Shown one piece after another: positions 27,963 to 36,654 of a stretch of DNA of 53,134 nucleotides (position 1 is the stretch's first letter; each line of letters opens with the position of its first letter). The notes under the pieces were generated by a model that was given only the letters and a program-made list of their open reading frames with translations, had not been told where the DNA came from and ran no database searches. The stretch spans positions 1 through 53,134 of the forward strand of contig JAISTT010000006.1 in NCBI GenBank assembly GCA_031272445.1. Reading direction: 5' to 3'. The DNA comes from Candidatus Endomicrobiellum mastotermitis. GTDB lineage: Bacteria > Elusimicrobiota > Endomicrobiia > Endomicrobiales > Endomicrobiaceae. The position numbers and the translations under genes are program-made.

Positions 27963-29213
27963 ATGGAAAGTCTAAAAAAGAACGATAGCGAAGTTTATAG
28001 TATGTTTGTAAAAGAGTTTAAAAGGCAGATGGAAACTATAGAACTTATTGCCTCTGAAAATATAGCTTCTCAGGCGGTCATGGAAGCGCAGGGTTCGTGT
28101 CTTACGAATAAATATGCTGAAGGGTATCCTGGCAAGAGATATTACGGTGGATGTGAGATTGTTGATATAGCAGAAGCTATTGCAATAGAGAGAGCAAAAA
28201 AACTTTTTAATTCAAAATTTGCAAATGTACAACCACATTCTGGTGCACAAGCAAATTTTGCTGTCCAGCTTGCTCTTTTGGATCCGGGGGATACTATAAT
28301 GGGTCTTAGTTTATCTCATGGAGGACATTTAACACATGGAAGTCCTTACAATGTTTCAGGTAAATGGTTCAAAATTATTTCTTATACTGTAGAAGAGAAG
28401 ACGTGTTTTATAAATTATGAAGAGATGGAAGAACTAGCTTTGAAGCACAAACCAAAGCTTATAATTAGCGGTGGTAGTGCGTATTCAAGAATTTGGGATT
28501 GGAAAAAAATAGGAGAAATTGCAAAAAAAGTTAATGCTTATCATATGGCAGACATAGCTCATTATGCAGGTTTAATAGCAGCAGAGGTTTACCCATCATC
28601 TGTAAATTATGCTGATATTACTACAACTACGACTCATAAAACTCTTCGTGGACCTAGAGGAGGGTTGATTCTTACTAATAATGAAGGGCTTGCGAAAAAG
28701 ATTAATTCTGCAGTTTTCCCTGGTGAACAGGGAGGGCCATTAATGCATGTTATAGCAGCAAAAGCCGTAGCTTTCGGTGAAGCACTTAAATCTGAGTTTA
28801 AAGAGTATCAAAAACAGGTTTTGATTAATGCTAAGAAACTCGCTGAAACTTTAGAAAAGGATAATTTAAAAATTGTTTCTGGCGGTACAGATTCTCATGT
28901 GTTTTTAGTTGACTTGAGACCCTTAGGTGTTAAAGGTAAGGATGCTCAGGAGACCTTGGAGAAGGCCGGTATAACTTTAAATAAAAACAGTATTCCTTAT
29001 GATCCTGAAAAACCAACAATTACATCTGGAATAAGAATTGGTTCTCCGGCCGTTACTACGAGAGGTATGAAAGAACCTGAAATGGTGAGAATAGCTAGGG
29101 CTATAGTTAGGGTTCTCAAAAATATGAATAATGAAAGTGTAATTTCAGATGTTAGATTAGATATGTTAGGATTGTGTAATGAATTTCCTATATATAAAGA
29201 CTTAAGATATTGA
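27963..29213 (+). CDS. glyA: Serine hydroxymethyltransferase
   Basis: This PLP enzyme converts serine and tetrahydrofolate to glycine and methylene-THF, the main cellular source of one-carbon units. The product has 416 residues, standard length. Visible are [37 protein letters not shown], and the PLP lysine in [30 protein letters not shown] is in the C-terminal domain. GGAGAA lies five bases before the ATG. tsaC-glyA adjacency is seen in several bacterial groups. Confidence 0.98.
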   Translation: MESLKKNDSEVYSMFVKEFKRQMETIELIASENIASQAVMEAQGSCLTNKYAEGYPGKRYYGGCEIVDIAEAIAIERAKKLFNSKFANVQPHSGAQANFAVQLALLDPGDTIMGLSLSHGGHLTHGSPYNVSGKWFKIISYTVEEKTCFINYEEMEELALKHKPKLIISGGSAYSRIWDWKKIGEIAKKVNAYHMADIAHYAGLIAAEVYPSSVNYADITTTTTHKTLRGPRGGLILTNNEGLAKKINSAVFPGEQGGPLMHVIAAKAVAFGEALKSEFKEYQKQVLINAKKLAETLEKDNLKIVSGGTDSHVFLVDLRPLGVKGKDAQETLEKAGITLNKNSIPYDPEKPTITSGIRIGSPAVTTRGMKEPEMVRIARAIVRVLKNMNNESVISDVRLDMLGLCNEFPIYKDLRY

Positions 29214-29327
29214 TTACACAAACATGTAAAGTCGTGACAATTTTAGTAAATTAAAGTGTTAATTATTGATATTGTGGGCCCGAGTGTTTTTAATGTTTAA
29301 TGAAAAATAATGTCATTAGCAAACTTT

Positions 29328-29403
29328 GGGGACGTGGTGTAGCTTGGTTTAACATATTGCCCTGTCAAGGCAAAGATCGCGGGTTCAAATCCCGTCGTCC
29401 CCG
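29328..29403 (+). tRNA. tRNA-Asp (anticodon GTC)
   Basis: The acceptor GGGGACG/CGTCCCC is fully paired with discriminator G, an aspartate identity element. The anticodon loop on stem TGCCC/AGGCA reads TGTCA with anticodon GTC, and the T-arm is GCGGGTTCAAATCCCGT. CCA is not encoded. Confidence 0.95.
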
Positions 29404-29548
29404 TTTATTAAAGTTGTACTGATTTGTTGTGGTGTATAGTCATGGATTGAAAAAGGTTATGAAGTTGTAAATTTTAATAATAAATATTCTGTATGAATTT
29501 TGGTAGTTTGTTTTCGATTTTGGCAAATCAAAAATGTAAAGGAATTAT

Positions 29549-30343
29549 ATGAAGTTTTCGTCTTATACAAATACAGCTTTACTTGCTGCAAGAAAAGGAG
29601 CTGCAGTTCTTTCTAGATATTATAATAGCGATAGCCTTAACGTTGAGTATAAGGGAGAAATTGATCCAGTTACCCAAGCTGATAGGAGTTCTCAAAGAGA
29701 GATAATAAAGGTAATAAAAAATACTTTTCCACAACATGGTATTTTAGCGGAAGAAGATGAAATAAATGAAGTAGGAAAGGAATACTGTTGGATCATAGAT
29801 CCTCTTGACGGCACAGTAAATTTTGTGCACAATTTGCCGATGTTTTGCATTTCCATAGGTTTGAAATTTAAAAATGAAATTATCTCTGGTGTAATCTATT
29901 CTCCTATTATGAAAGAAATTTTTGTTGCTGAGAAAAACAAAGGTACATGGCTTAATGGTAAAGAGGTTAGAGTATCGGAAACAAAAGATGCAATTAGGGC
30001 TTTGGCTGTTACAGGATTTCCTTATTATGTTAAAAAGGATAGTTTAAGATTAACAAGAAATTTTACAAATATAATGCTTAAAACACAGGGTGTAAGAAGA
30101 TTGGGATCTGCTGCTTTAGATATGGCTTATGTTGCGTGTGGGCGTTTTGATTTTTTTTGGGAGGAGGGTCTAAAGCCATGGGATATTGCTGCTGGTATTT
30201 TAATAGTGGAAGAAGCAGGTGGAAAAATATCAGATTATTCTGGTTCATGTAATTCTACGACATTTAAGGATACAATACTTGCATCAAATGGTACTGCTTT
30301 GCATAAAGTAATATTGCAAATTATTAATGAAAGAAAGCTATGA
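29549..30343 (+). CDS. suhB: Inositol-1-monophosphatase family protein
   Basis: The 264-residue protein has the metal-binding motifs of the IMPase family: EEDE near residue 71, DPLDGTVNFVHNLP near 90-103, and WDIAAGILIVEEAGG near 211-225. Members hydrolyse inositol monophosphates or related sugar phosphates. SuhB of enterobacteria also acts in rRNA transcription antitermination. Which role applies here is open. AAAGGAA precedes the ATG. The end overlaps nth by 17 bases. Confidence 0.92.
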   Translation: MKFSSYTNTALLAARKGAAVLSRYYNSDSLNVEYKGEIDPVTQADRSSQREIIKVIKNTFPQHGILAEEDEINEVGKEYCWIIDPLDGTVNFVHNLPMFCISIGLKFKNEIISGVIYSPIMKEIFVAEKNKGTWLNGKEVRVSETKDAIRALAVTGFPYYVKKDSLRLTRNFTNIMLKTQGVRRLGSAALDMAYVACGRFDFFWEEGLKPWDIAAGILIVEEAGGKISDYSGSCNSTTFKDTILASNGTALHKVILQIINERKL

Positions 30344-30965
30344 GAAGTACGTATTTAAAATAATAGAAATTTTAAAGGGGCATTATAAAGATGTAAAATG
30401 TGCTCTCAATTTTTCTGACCCTTTTGAACTTCTTACGGCAACGATTTTGTCGGCTCAATGCACAGACGAGAGAGTTAATAATGTTACAGATAGGCTTTTT
30501 AGAAGATACAGAAACGTAAAGGATTATGCAAGCGCTGATGTTTTAGAGTTTGAAAATTATATTAGGCCTGTAGGATTTTATAGGAATAAAGCAAAAAACA
30601 TTATTAGATCTGCGCAATTAGCAATGAATAAATATAATGGTAGTATTCCGCAGACTATGGAAGAGCTACTTGAGTTTCCAGGTGTTGCTAGAAAAACCGC
30701 AAATGTTGTTTTAAGTGGCGCTTTTGGGAAAAGCGAGGGGATTGCTGTTGATACACACGTTATAAGGATTTCAAATTTATTAAAACTTACAGAATATAAT
30801 AACCCTGTAAAAATTGAAGATGATTTAATTAAGGTTGTTCCTAAGGAATGTTGGATAAACTTTTCTTTTTTAATACAAGCTCTAGGAAGGAGGATCTGTA
30901 AAGCTAGAAATCCAAGCCATTCAATTTGCCCGCTGAGTAAGCTTTGCCCGTCTTTTTGTAGATAG
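30327..30965 (+). CDS. nth: Endonuclease III with an altered Fe-S ligand set
   Basis: Nth removes oxidised pyrimidines from DNA and nicks the abasic site. The 212-residue product is normal in length. The helix-hairpin-helix EFPGVARKTANVVL includes catalytic Lys123, and VDTHVIRI the catalytic Asp142. The [4Fe-4S] loop normally reads Cx6Cx2Cx5C. Here it reads CKARNPSHSICPLSKLC, that is Cys191, His198, Cys201, Cys207, with a further cysteine at 211. The codon for residue 198 is CAT. The cluster may be held with a histidine ligand, use Cys211, or be unstable. It overlaps suhB by 17 bases. Confidence 0.94.
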   Translation: MKESYEKYVFKIIEILKGHYKDVKCALNFSDPFELLTATILSAQCTDERVNNVTDRLFRRYRNVKDYASADVLEFENYIRPVGFYRNKAKNIIRSAQLAMNKYNGSIPQTMEELLEFPGVARKTANVVLSGAFGKSEGIAVDTHVIRISNLLKLTEYNNPVKIEDDLIKVVPKECWINFSFLIQALGRRICKARNPSHSICPLSKLCPSFCR

Positions 30966-31134
30966 TATTATATATAATATAGATAAATGATATAAGTATA
31001 AAATATTATTGTATAAATGGATTATTGTGACATGTCATACAATGATTTAGAGTGCTTAATATTAGTGTGTATGTAGGGAAAGTGGTTGTACTTTGTTGAG
31101 TTTTACTATATAGTATTTATACTGTTAATTACAT

Positions 31135-31983
31135 ATGATTATAGATAATCTTATTAGTCTCGCATTAAAAGAAGATAATGTCTTCGATGATATTACTACC
31201 AGAGAGTTTGTGAGTAGTGATAAGCAGGCTCAAGCGGTATTGATAGCAAATAATTCAGGAATTCTTTGTGGTGTCGATATTTTTATAAAAGTGTTTAAGA
31301 CTATAGATGAAAGATGTGGTGTATCGCTGAAGAAGCGGGATTGTTCAAAATTAAAACAGGGTGATGAAATTTTAGTGGTCACCGGACCTGCGTGTGCAAT
31401 TTTATCTGGTGAGAGGACAGCTCTTAATTTTTTGCAATATATGTCTGGAATTGCTACTTTAACAAATAAATTTGTAGAGTGTATAAATGACGATAGTAAG
31501 ACAAAAATATATGATACTAGAAAGACTGTGCCTGGATATAGAGAACTTGCGAAGTATGCGGTAAGGTGTGGTGGAGGAACTAATCATAGAAAAGGTCTTG
31601 CAGATATGATTCTTGTAAAGGATAATCACTTAAAATTTGTTAAGGATTTAACTGTCAAGATTGATAAATTTAGAGAAAAGTTTAAAAATATATCTATTGA
31701 AATTGAATGCGAAAATGTGGAGCAAATTAAACAAGCTTTAAGTGCGAAAGTTGATATTATAATGCTTGACAATACAAGTTTTGAAGATACAAAGAAAATG
31801 GTTGCTCTTATAAGAGAATTTTCCACGGAAAATTATAAACCTGAGATAGAGATTTCTGGAAATATAAATATTAATACTGTAAAAGAGTTTGTTAAGCTTG
31901 GTGTAGAGAGAATATCTATAGGGATGATTACTCATTCTTCTCCGATCTTAGACCTAACGCTTGAAATAACAGTAGTAAAATGA
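31135..31983 (+). CDS. nadC: Nicotinate-nucleotide pyrophosphorylase (quinolinate phosphoribosyltransferase)
   Basis: NadC makes nicotinate mononucleotide from quinolinate and PRPP in de novo NAD synthesis. The 282-residue product has normal length, with LALKEDNVFDDITT at the N-terminus, LSGERTALNFLQYMSGIAT, and the PRPP/quinolinate site TRKTVPGYRELAKYAVRCGG continuing as GTNHRKGLADMILVKDNHL. The C-terminal barrel end is RISIGMITHSS. nadA and nadB are not in the window. It stands 170 bases after nth without a clear ribosome binding site. Confidence 0.96.
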   Translation: MIIDNLISLALKEDNVFDDITTREFVSSDKQAQAVLIANNSGILCGVDIFIKVFKTIDERCGVSLKKRDCSKLKQGDEILVVTGPACAILSGERTALNFLQYMSGIATLTNKFVECINDDSKTKIYDTRKTVPGYRELAKYAVRCGGGTNHRKGLADMILVKDNHLKFVKDLTVKIDKFREKFKNISIEIECENVEQIKQALSAKVDIIMLDNTSFEDTKKMVALIREFSTENYKPEIEISGNININTVKEFVKLGVERISIGMITHSSPILDLTLEITVVK

Positions 31984-32051
31984 AGATGTGTGTTGCTATT
32001 ATAAGTTTTTATTTAGGTATTAGGTATAAACTAAATAGGAAGTGTTAAATA

Positions 32052-32879
32052 ATGAAATTTTCTTCTGCAAATTGTGTTTTCATAAAAAGTAATGAGTTTT
32101 ATAGTGAATATGAAATAGAAATGGATTCTAAAAGGCGATTTAGCATAAGGTATTACAAAGAATTGGAGTCAACACAAATTGTAGTTAAAGAACTTGCAGA
32201 AAAAGGTCTTGATGAGGGAATTGTTGTTATTGCAAAAAAACAGACTGGAGGTTATGGGCGCGATAAAAAGAAATGGGTCTCAAACGTAGGTGGTTTGTGG
32301 TTTTCCATACTTTTAAAACCTTTAATACAACCTAATGAAATTTCGAAATTGACGCTATTGTTGGGCATTATGCTAGGGAGAGTTTTTGAAAAAAAATATA
32401 ATATTAATTCTGAGATAAAGTGGCCAAATGATGTTCTTATATCTGGTAAGAAGATTGTAGGGATAATAACAGAAATTTCTGTTAAACAAAATAAGACGAA
32501 CTGGGTTGCTGCTGGAATAGGTGTTAATATTAATAATAGTTTACCTAAATATTTAGAGAATATATCGATTTCTTTGAAAAATGTATTAAAAAGGAAAATA
32601 AGTAGGTTGGAATTTATTTCTGCGTTTTTCAATGAATTTGAGGATTTATATTTTGACTTTAAAAAAAATGGATTTGGAAATTTTTTAAAAGAATATAATG
32701 ATAAAATTGCGTATAAGAATAGAAATATAGTTGTTGATAATGGATATTGTGTCATAACAGGTAAGAATCTTGGTATTGATGAAAGTGGCAGACTTATTGT
32801 GAAAACTGAAAATAAGCTTGAAAAAATAGTATCTGGGACTGTAAGATTAGTAGAAGATAAGATTGGAATAGTATTATAG
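32052..32879 (+). CDS. birA: Biotin-[acetyl-CoA-carboxylase] ligase, without repressor domain
   Basis: BirA attaches biotin to acceptor lysines through biotinyl-AMP. The 275-residue protein has no N-terminal helix-turn-helix, so it is a class I ligase and not a repressor. The adenylate-binding loop reads KQTGGYGRDKKKW, where GRGRxxR is typical. WPNDVLISGKKIVGIITE carries the catalytic lysine region and AAGIGVNIN follows. The ATG at 32052 is the longest start. The conserved domain begins only at about residue 30 (IRYYKELESTQ), so ATG 32121 is an alternative, but it lacks a ribosome binding site. Confidence 0.88.
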   Translation: MKFSSANCVFIKSNEFYSEYEIEMDSKRRFSIRYYKELESTQIVVKELAEKGLDEGIVVIAKKQTGGYGRDKKKWVSNVGGLWFSILLKPLIQPNEISKLTLLLGIMLGRVFEKKYNINSEIKWPNDVLISGKKIVGIITEISVKQNKTNWVAAGIGVNINNSLPKYLENISISLKNVLKRKISRLEFISAFFNEFEDLYFDFKKNGFGNFLKEYNDKIAYKNRNIVVDNGYCVITGKNLGIDESGRLIVKTENKLEKIVSGTVRLVEDKIGIVL

Positions 32880-33066
32880 ATCTTTGCTATTATCCGTTTA
32901 AAACTTTGTATATACATAAATAAATTTGTAATTTATTGTGTTTGTATGATTGATATTTTTATTATAAGATTGATGCTATTTTTTATGAAAAAATGTTTAT
33001 TTCAACTTGACTATTTAAAAAATTGTTATTAAATATGAAAAAAATAATTTGGAGGATGGATTTAAG

Positions 33067-33363
33067 ATGGAATTGTTTAAGATGGCAAAAGAGACAATGG
33101 CTATGAGAAATAAAATAAATGAAGTGGATAAAAAATTGAAAGCTCAAATTATAGATGTGGAGTATAAGGGAATAAAAGTACAAGTAAATGCTAAAAACGA
33201 GTTTTTAAGTTTAAGTATTCCAGATCATATACTTAAAGAAAATAAAGATAAAGTAGAGAAATTCATATTGTCAGCTTTTGTAGAAGCAAATAAAAAATCA
33301 CAGAGTATTATGACTGAAGAATTTAAAAAACTTAGTGGTGGAATAAAGATTCCAGGGTTGTAG
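33067..33363 (+). CDS. ybaB: YbaB/EbfC-family nucleoid-associated protein
   Basis: Small dimeric DNA-binding proteins of this family are encoded next to dnaX and recR in many genomes, which is not the case here. The 98-residue product has the family plan: an N-terminal helix (MAKETMAMRNKINEVDKKLK), a beta sheet with VEYKGIKVQVNAKNEFLSL, then a long helix. It ends with the usual EEFKKLSGGIKIPGL glycine tail. ATG at 33067 is chosen; GGAGGA lies ten bases upstream. Family assignment rests on this architecture and is less certain than for neighbours. Confidence 0.75.
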   Translation: MELFKMAKETMAMRNKINEVDKKLKAQIIDVEYKGIKVQVNAKNEFLSLSIPDHILKENKDKVEKFILSAFVEANKKSQSIMTEEFKKLSGGIKIPGL

Positions 33364-33384
33364 AAAAATTTATCTTAAAATATT

Positions 33385-34080
33385 TTATTTAAATATTCCT
33401 CCTGTATTCTTGCACCAAAATAGCATATCTAAGTGAGACATGGGAATTCCTATATTTTTTGAGAAGTGTTGCATCTGTTTTTCTGTTTTCAAGTACGTTT
33501 TTTTATTTAGTGTTAAAGGTATTTCTTTTATTGCGCCGTAAATTTTGAGATTCTTTAGTATATGTCTATCTAATATGGCTAAATCTTTTCCAATGCTGAT
33601 ATTTCTTAAAAAATGTCCTGCCTCTTTGTATCCTAGTCCTTTAATATTTTCTACGAGCCATTTTCTTAGTTCGTTTATAACTTTAAAGGATTCAAGTTTT
33701 TCTTTTATATTTATTTTGCCATTGATAATGAACATTTTTCTAGCTTCAATTAAATATTTTGCTTTATTATTTCTAAATCTTATTTTTTTTATTATTTTGA
33801 CTATGTTTTCTTCTTTTGAATTGAGTATCATATTTTTTTTTGCGAGTTCACTTACTGCGTCCCAGCACCAGACAGCCTTACTTTGTGGAGTAAAGAGGCA
33901 AAATACAAGTTCAGCAAATATTTCTTCATCTGTTCCATTTTTCCATACTTCGGAGAAGTGGTTTTCTCTTTTTAAAATAATGGAGAGAATTTTTTTCCAA
34001 AATTCTTTTAATCCTGTAATTGTAGTAGAATTGTCGAATGGAGTTTTTAAGAATTTAATTTGTATCAAACTATTTTTCAT
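33385..34080 (-). CDS. ogg: 8-oxoguanine DNA glycosylase/AP lyase, OGG2 type
   Basis: The enzyme excises 8-oxoguanine from DNA. The 231-residue product matches the OGG2 subfamily of thermophiles and archaea: KGLGYKEAGHFLRNISIGKD contains the helix-hairpin-helix with the catalytic lysine, and LAILDRHILKNLK follows with the catalytic aspartate. It ends DMLFWCKNTGGIFK, close to the OGG2 C-terminus. No Fe-S cluster cysteines. It is convergent with ybaB (21-base gap). A TATAAT on the minus strand at 34089-34094 lies eight bases before the ATG, so its message may be leaderless. Confidence 0.88.
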   Translation of the reverse strand: MKNSLIQIKFLKTPFDNSTTITGLKEFWKKILSIILKRENHFSEVWKNGTDEEIFAELVFCLFTPQSKAVWCWDAVSELAKKNMILNSKEENIVKIIKKIRFRNNKAKYLIEARKMFIINGKINIKEKLESFKVINELRKWLVENIKGLGYKEAGHFLRNISIGKDLAILDRHILKNLKIYGAIKEIPLTLNKKTYLKTEKQMQHFSKNIGIPMSHLDMLFWCKNTGGIFK

Positions 34081-34239
34081 AAGCTTATATTATACAATAA
34101 TTAATTTATTTAATTTTTCTCGGCTTATAATGTGAGGTAAAGTATGATACAGTAAATTGTTATAAAATTAGCTTAAATATTTTTAAAATCAGAAAGTATT
34201 ATTTTAATGTAGATATAAATTTGATATAATAAATTAGTT

Positions 34240-34929
34240 ATGGAGAGATTGTTGAATTATAAAGAAATAAGAAACAATGTAGAAATACAGATGTATTTTA
34301 AATATATGGAAGGGTATTTTGAAAATACGAATCAAGCTTTTGATCTCGTAAAGCGTAAAAGTTATGATAAGAGTCATGCTTTGCATACCGCTAAAATTGC
34401 AGAACGGATTTTGAAGTATTTGGGTTATAAAAAAAGGGAGCAAGAGCTTGCTAAAATCGCAGCTTATATGCATGATATTGGCAACATAATTTCGAAGCGT
34501 GGGCACGATCAAAGTAGTGCAATAATGTTTTTAAATATTATTGGAGATAATAATAGATATGATGAAGATGCTTTTACTATAGTAAGCGCTATAGGGTGTC
34601 ATGAGGATAAGACTATAGAGCCAGTGTCTCCTGTTGCAGCTGCTCTTATAATTGGAGATAAGACAGATGTAAGTCATGAAAGAATAGGAACAGAAGATTT
34701 GTATGACTTTGATAAACATTCTTTAGTTGTTGCCGCGTGTAAAAATGTAAATGTTATTGTAAATAGAGAAAAAATGAGTATTGAGCTAAAGATAAAAATT
34801 GATAGCACGATATGCTCGGTTATGAACTATTTTGAGATATTTATGTCTAGAATAAATTATTGTAGAAGAGCGAGTAGTGTTTTAAAATGTAGTTTTGAAT
34901 TGTACATTAATGACGATAAGTTTTTATAG
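34240..34929 (+). CDS. HD-domain phosphohydrolase-like protein, paralog 1
   Basis: The 229-residue protein is an HD-superfamily metal phosphohydrolase: His49 in SHALHTAKIAERIL, His78-Asp79 in AAYMHDIGNI, His89 in KRGHDQSS, His121 in GCHEDK, Asp140 in IGDKTDVSHER. The substrate is not known. A paralog with the same layout and the same C-terminal end (YFEIFMSR, then cysteine-containing CRRASSVLKCSFELYINDDK) lies at 36655-37353. A TATAAT at 34225-34230 stands nine bases before the ATG, and no Shine-Dalgarno sequence is visible. It may act in nucleotide signalling, but that is only a possibility. Confidence 0.85.
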   Translation: MERLLNYKEIRNNVEIQMYFKYMEGYFENTNQAFDLVKRKSYDKSHALHTAKIAERILKYLGYKKREQELAKIAAYMHDIGNIISKRGHDQSSAIMFLNIIGDNNRYDEDAFTIVSAIGCHEDKTIEPVSPVAAALIIGDKTDVSHERIGTEDLYDFDKHSLVVAACKNVNVIVNREKMSIELKIKIDSTICSVMNYFEIFMSRINYCRRASSVLKCSFELYINDDKFL

Positions 34930-35017
34930 AGATTAAAGGTTATGTATAAATGACTATGATAAATTGCTTTTTTGCTACTGTATCTAAGGTTTATATGTAT
35001 AAGATAAAGATAGTAAA

Positions 35018-36163
35018 ATGTTAGAATGCGGTGTTTATCAACTTTTAAAAAAATCATCTGAGTGTGAAGCTAGAAGAGGAAAAGTTTATACTACAAGAGG
35101 TGTTATTGATACGCCTGTTTTTATGCCTGTAGGGACACAGGGTGCTTTAAAGGGGATCGCTAACGAGTTTTTATGTGACTCTGGTGTACAGATTATACTT
35201 GCTAATTCATATCATTTGTACCTTCGGCCTGGAATTGAGATAATAAAAGAAGCTGGTGGAATACAGAGATTTAATTCGTGGAATAAACCTATGCTTACAG
35301 ATTCTGGTGGATTCCAAGTATTTAGTTTGCGCAGTAGTAGGGAGATTAAAGAAAATGGAGTTGAGTTTAAATCCTATATAGATGGTTCTAAGCATTTTTT
35401 CTCTCCAGAGAGATCTGTGCAGATTCAAAAAGATATAGGCGCAGATATTATAATGTGTTTTGATGAGTGTATACCTTATACTAGTAGTTATGAGTACGCA
35501 AAAAAGTCTACAGAGTTGAATATTAGATGGGCTAAAAAATGTAAAGAAGAGTTTTATAAGAAGAAAGGGAATGATTTTCATATAACTCAACAGTCTTTAT
35601 TTGGTATTATACAAGGATCAATATATAATGACTTAAGAATAAAAAGCACGTATGAGATGTTGAATATAGGCTTTACAGGATATGCAATAGGTGGTCTTTC
35701 CGTAGGTGAGTCGAAGGAAAAAATGCATTCTGTTTTGGAAAGTATTTTGCCTATAATTCCTGATGATAAAGTTAGATATCTCATGGGTGTTGGAATGCCT
35801 GAAGATTTATGGGAGTGTGTTGAGCGTGGTATAGATATGTTTGACTGTGTTATTCCTACTAGGAATGGACGTAATGGTCAAGTTTTTACGAGTCTCGGAA
35901 AAATTAATATAAAAAATTTAGAATTTAAAAAAGACTTTGGTCCTTTAGATAATGATTGTTGTTGTCCTACATGTCAAGGATATTCAAAAGCGTATTTGAA
36001 TCATTTAGTTAGGTCTCGAGAAAGTTTGTATCTTAGTCTTTTATCTTTACATAATATCTATTTTATGATAAACTTAATGAAAAGGATAAGGGATTCATTA
36101 GAAACTGACACATTTTCTAAATCTAAAAAGGAATTTTTTAAAAAATATTATTCAAAAAATTAA
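35018..36163 (+). CDS. tgt: tRNA-guanine transglycosylase
   Basis: Tgt exchanges guanine for preQ1 at position 34 of GUN-anticodon tRNAs, in queuosine synthesis. The 381-residue product has normal length. The substrate pocket shows MPVGTQGALKG, ILANSYHLYLRPG, and the nucleophilic/recognition loop MLTDSGGFQVFSL. GLSVGESKEKM and YLMGVGMPEDL follow, and the zinc site is CCCPTCQGYSKAYLNHL. No clear ribosome binding site precedes the ATG. It is followed by yajC 20 bases later; the tgt-yajC-secD-secF cluster is a widespread bacterial arrangement. Confidence 0.97.
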   Translation: MLECGVYQLLKKSSECEARRGKVYTTRGVIDTPVFMPVGTQGALKGIANEFLCDSGVQIILANSYHLYLRPGIEIIKEAGGIQRFNSWNKPMLTDSGGFQVFSLRSSREIKENGVEFKSYIDGSKHFFSPERSVQIQKDIGADIIMCFDECIPYTSSYEYAKKSTELNIRWAKKCKEEFYKKKGNDFHITQQSLFGIIQGSIYNDLRIKSTYEMLNIGFTGYAIGGLSVGESKEKMHSVLESILPIIPDDKVRYLMGVGMPEDLWECVERGIDMFDCVIPTRNGRNGQVFTSLGKINIKNLEFKKDFGPLDNDCCCPTCQGYSKAYLNHLVRSRESLYLSLLSLHNIYFMINLMKRIRDSLETDTFSKSKKEFFKKYYSKN

Positions 36164-36183
36164 ATGTTAAGGTTGAGGTTAAA

Positions 36184-36567
36184 ATGAAAAAGTTTTTTAG
36201 TTTGTTTATAGTTTTTTTTATGATACCATCTTTGGCGTTTGCGCAGGTGTCCCCTAAAGGATTGTCTTCGCTTAGTGGATTATTGCCTCTTGTTTTTATA
36301 TTTGTTTTTTTCTATCTATTTTTGATGCGACCGCAACAAAAAAAGGCAAAAGAGCATCGTAATTTACTGAATTCTTTGAAAAAGGATGATAGAGTTATTA
36401 CTGCAGGAGGAGTATATGCTACAGTAAGTAGCGTAAAGGGAAACATTGTTGAAGTTAAAGTTTCAAATGATGTTTACATTCAAATAGCGAAACAATCTAT
36501 ATCTGCTGTTATAACAAAAAAAGACGAAGAGATAGCAGCAAAAATTCCTGAGTTAGCCAAGAAATAA
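36184..36567 (+). CDS. yajC: Preprotein translocase auxiliary subunit YajC
   Basis: YajC is an inner-membrane partner of SecDF. The 127-residue protein has two hydrophobic segments: a leader-like one at residues 3-20 and the main membrane helix at about 36-51 (LPLVFIFVFFYLFLM). The family motif RPQQKKAKEHRNLLNSLKKD comes next, and a small soluble domain with DRVITAGGVYATVSSV completes it. GAGG lies about seven bases before the ATG. The extra N-terminal hydrophobic stretch makes it somewhat longer than the E. coli protein (110). Confidence 0.95.
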   Translation: MKKFFSLFIVFFMIPSLAFAQVSPKGLSSLSGLLPLVFIFVFFYLFLMRPQQKKAKEHRNLLNSLKKDDRVITAGGVYATVSSVKGNIVEVKVSNDVYIQIAKQSISAVITKKDEEIAAKIPELAKK

Positions 36568-36654
36568 AATAATAATTAAGTAGTCAAAATAAATTTTTGG
36601 ATTAGATTTAATTTAAATGCAGTGGATGTATTGTTTTATTGTATGGGTAAAATA

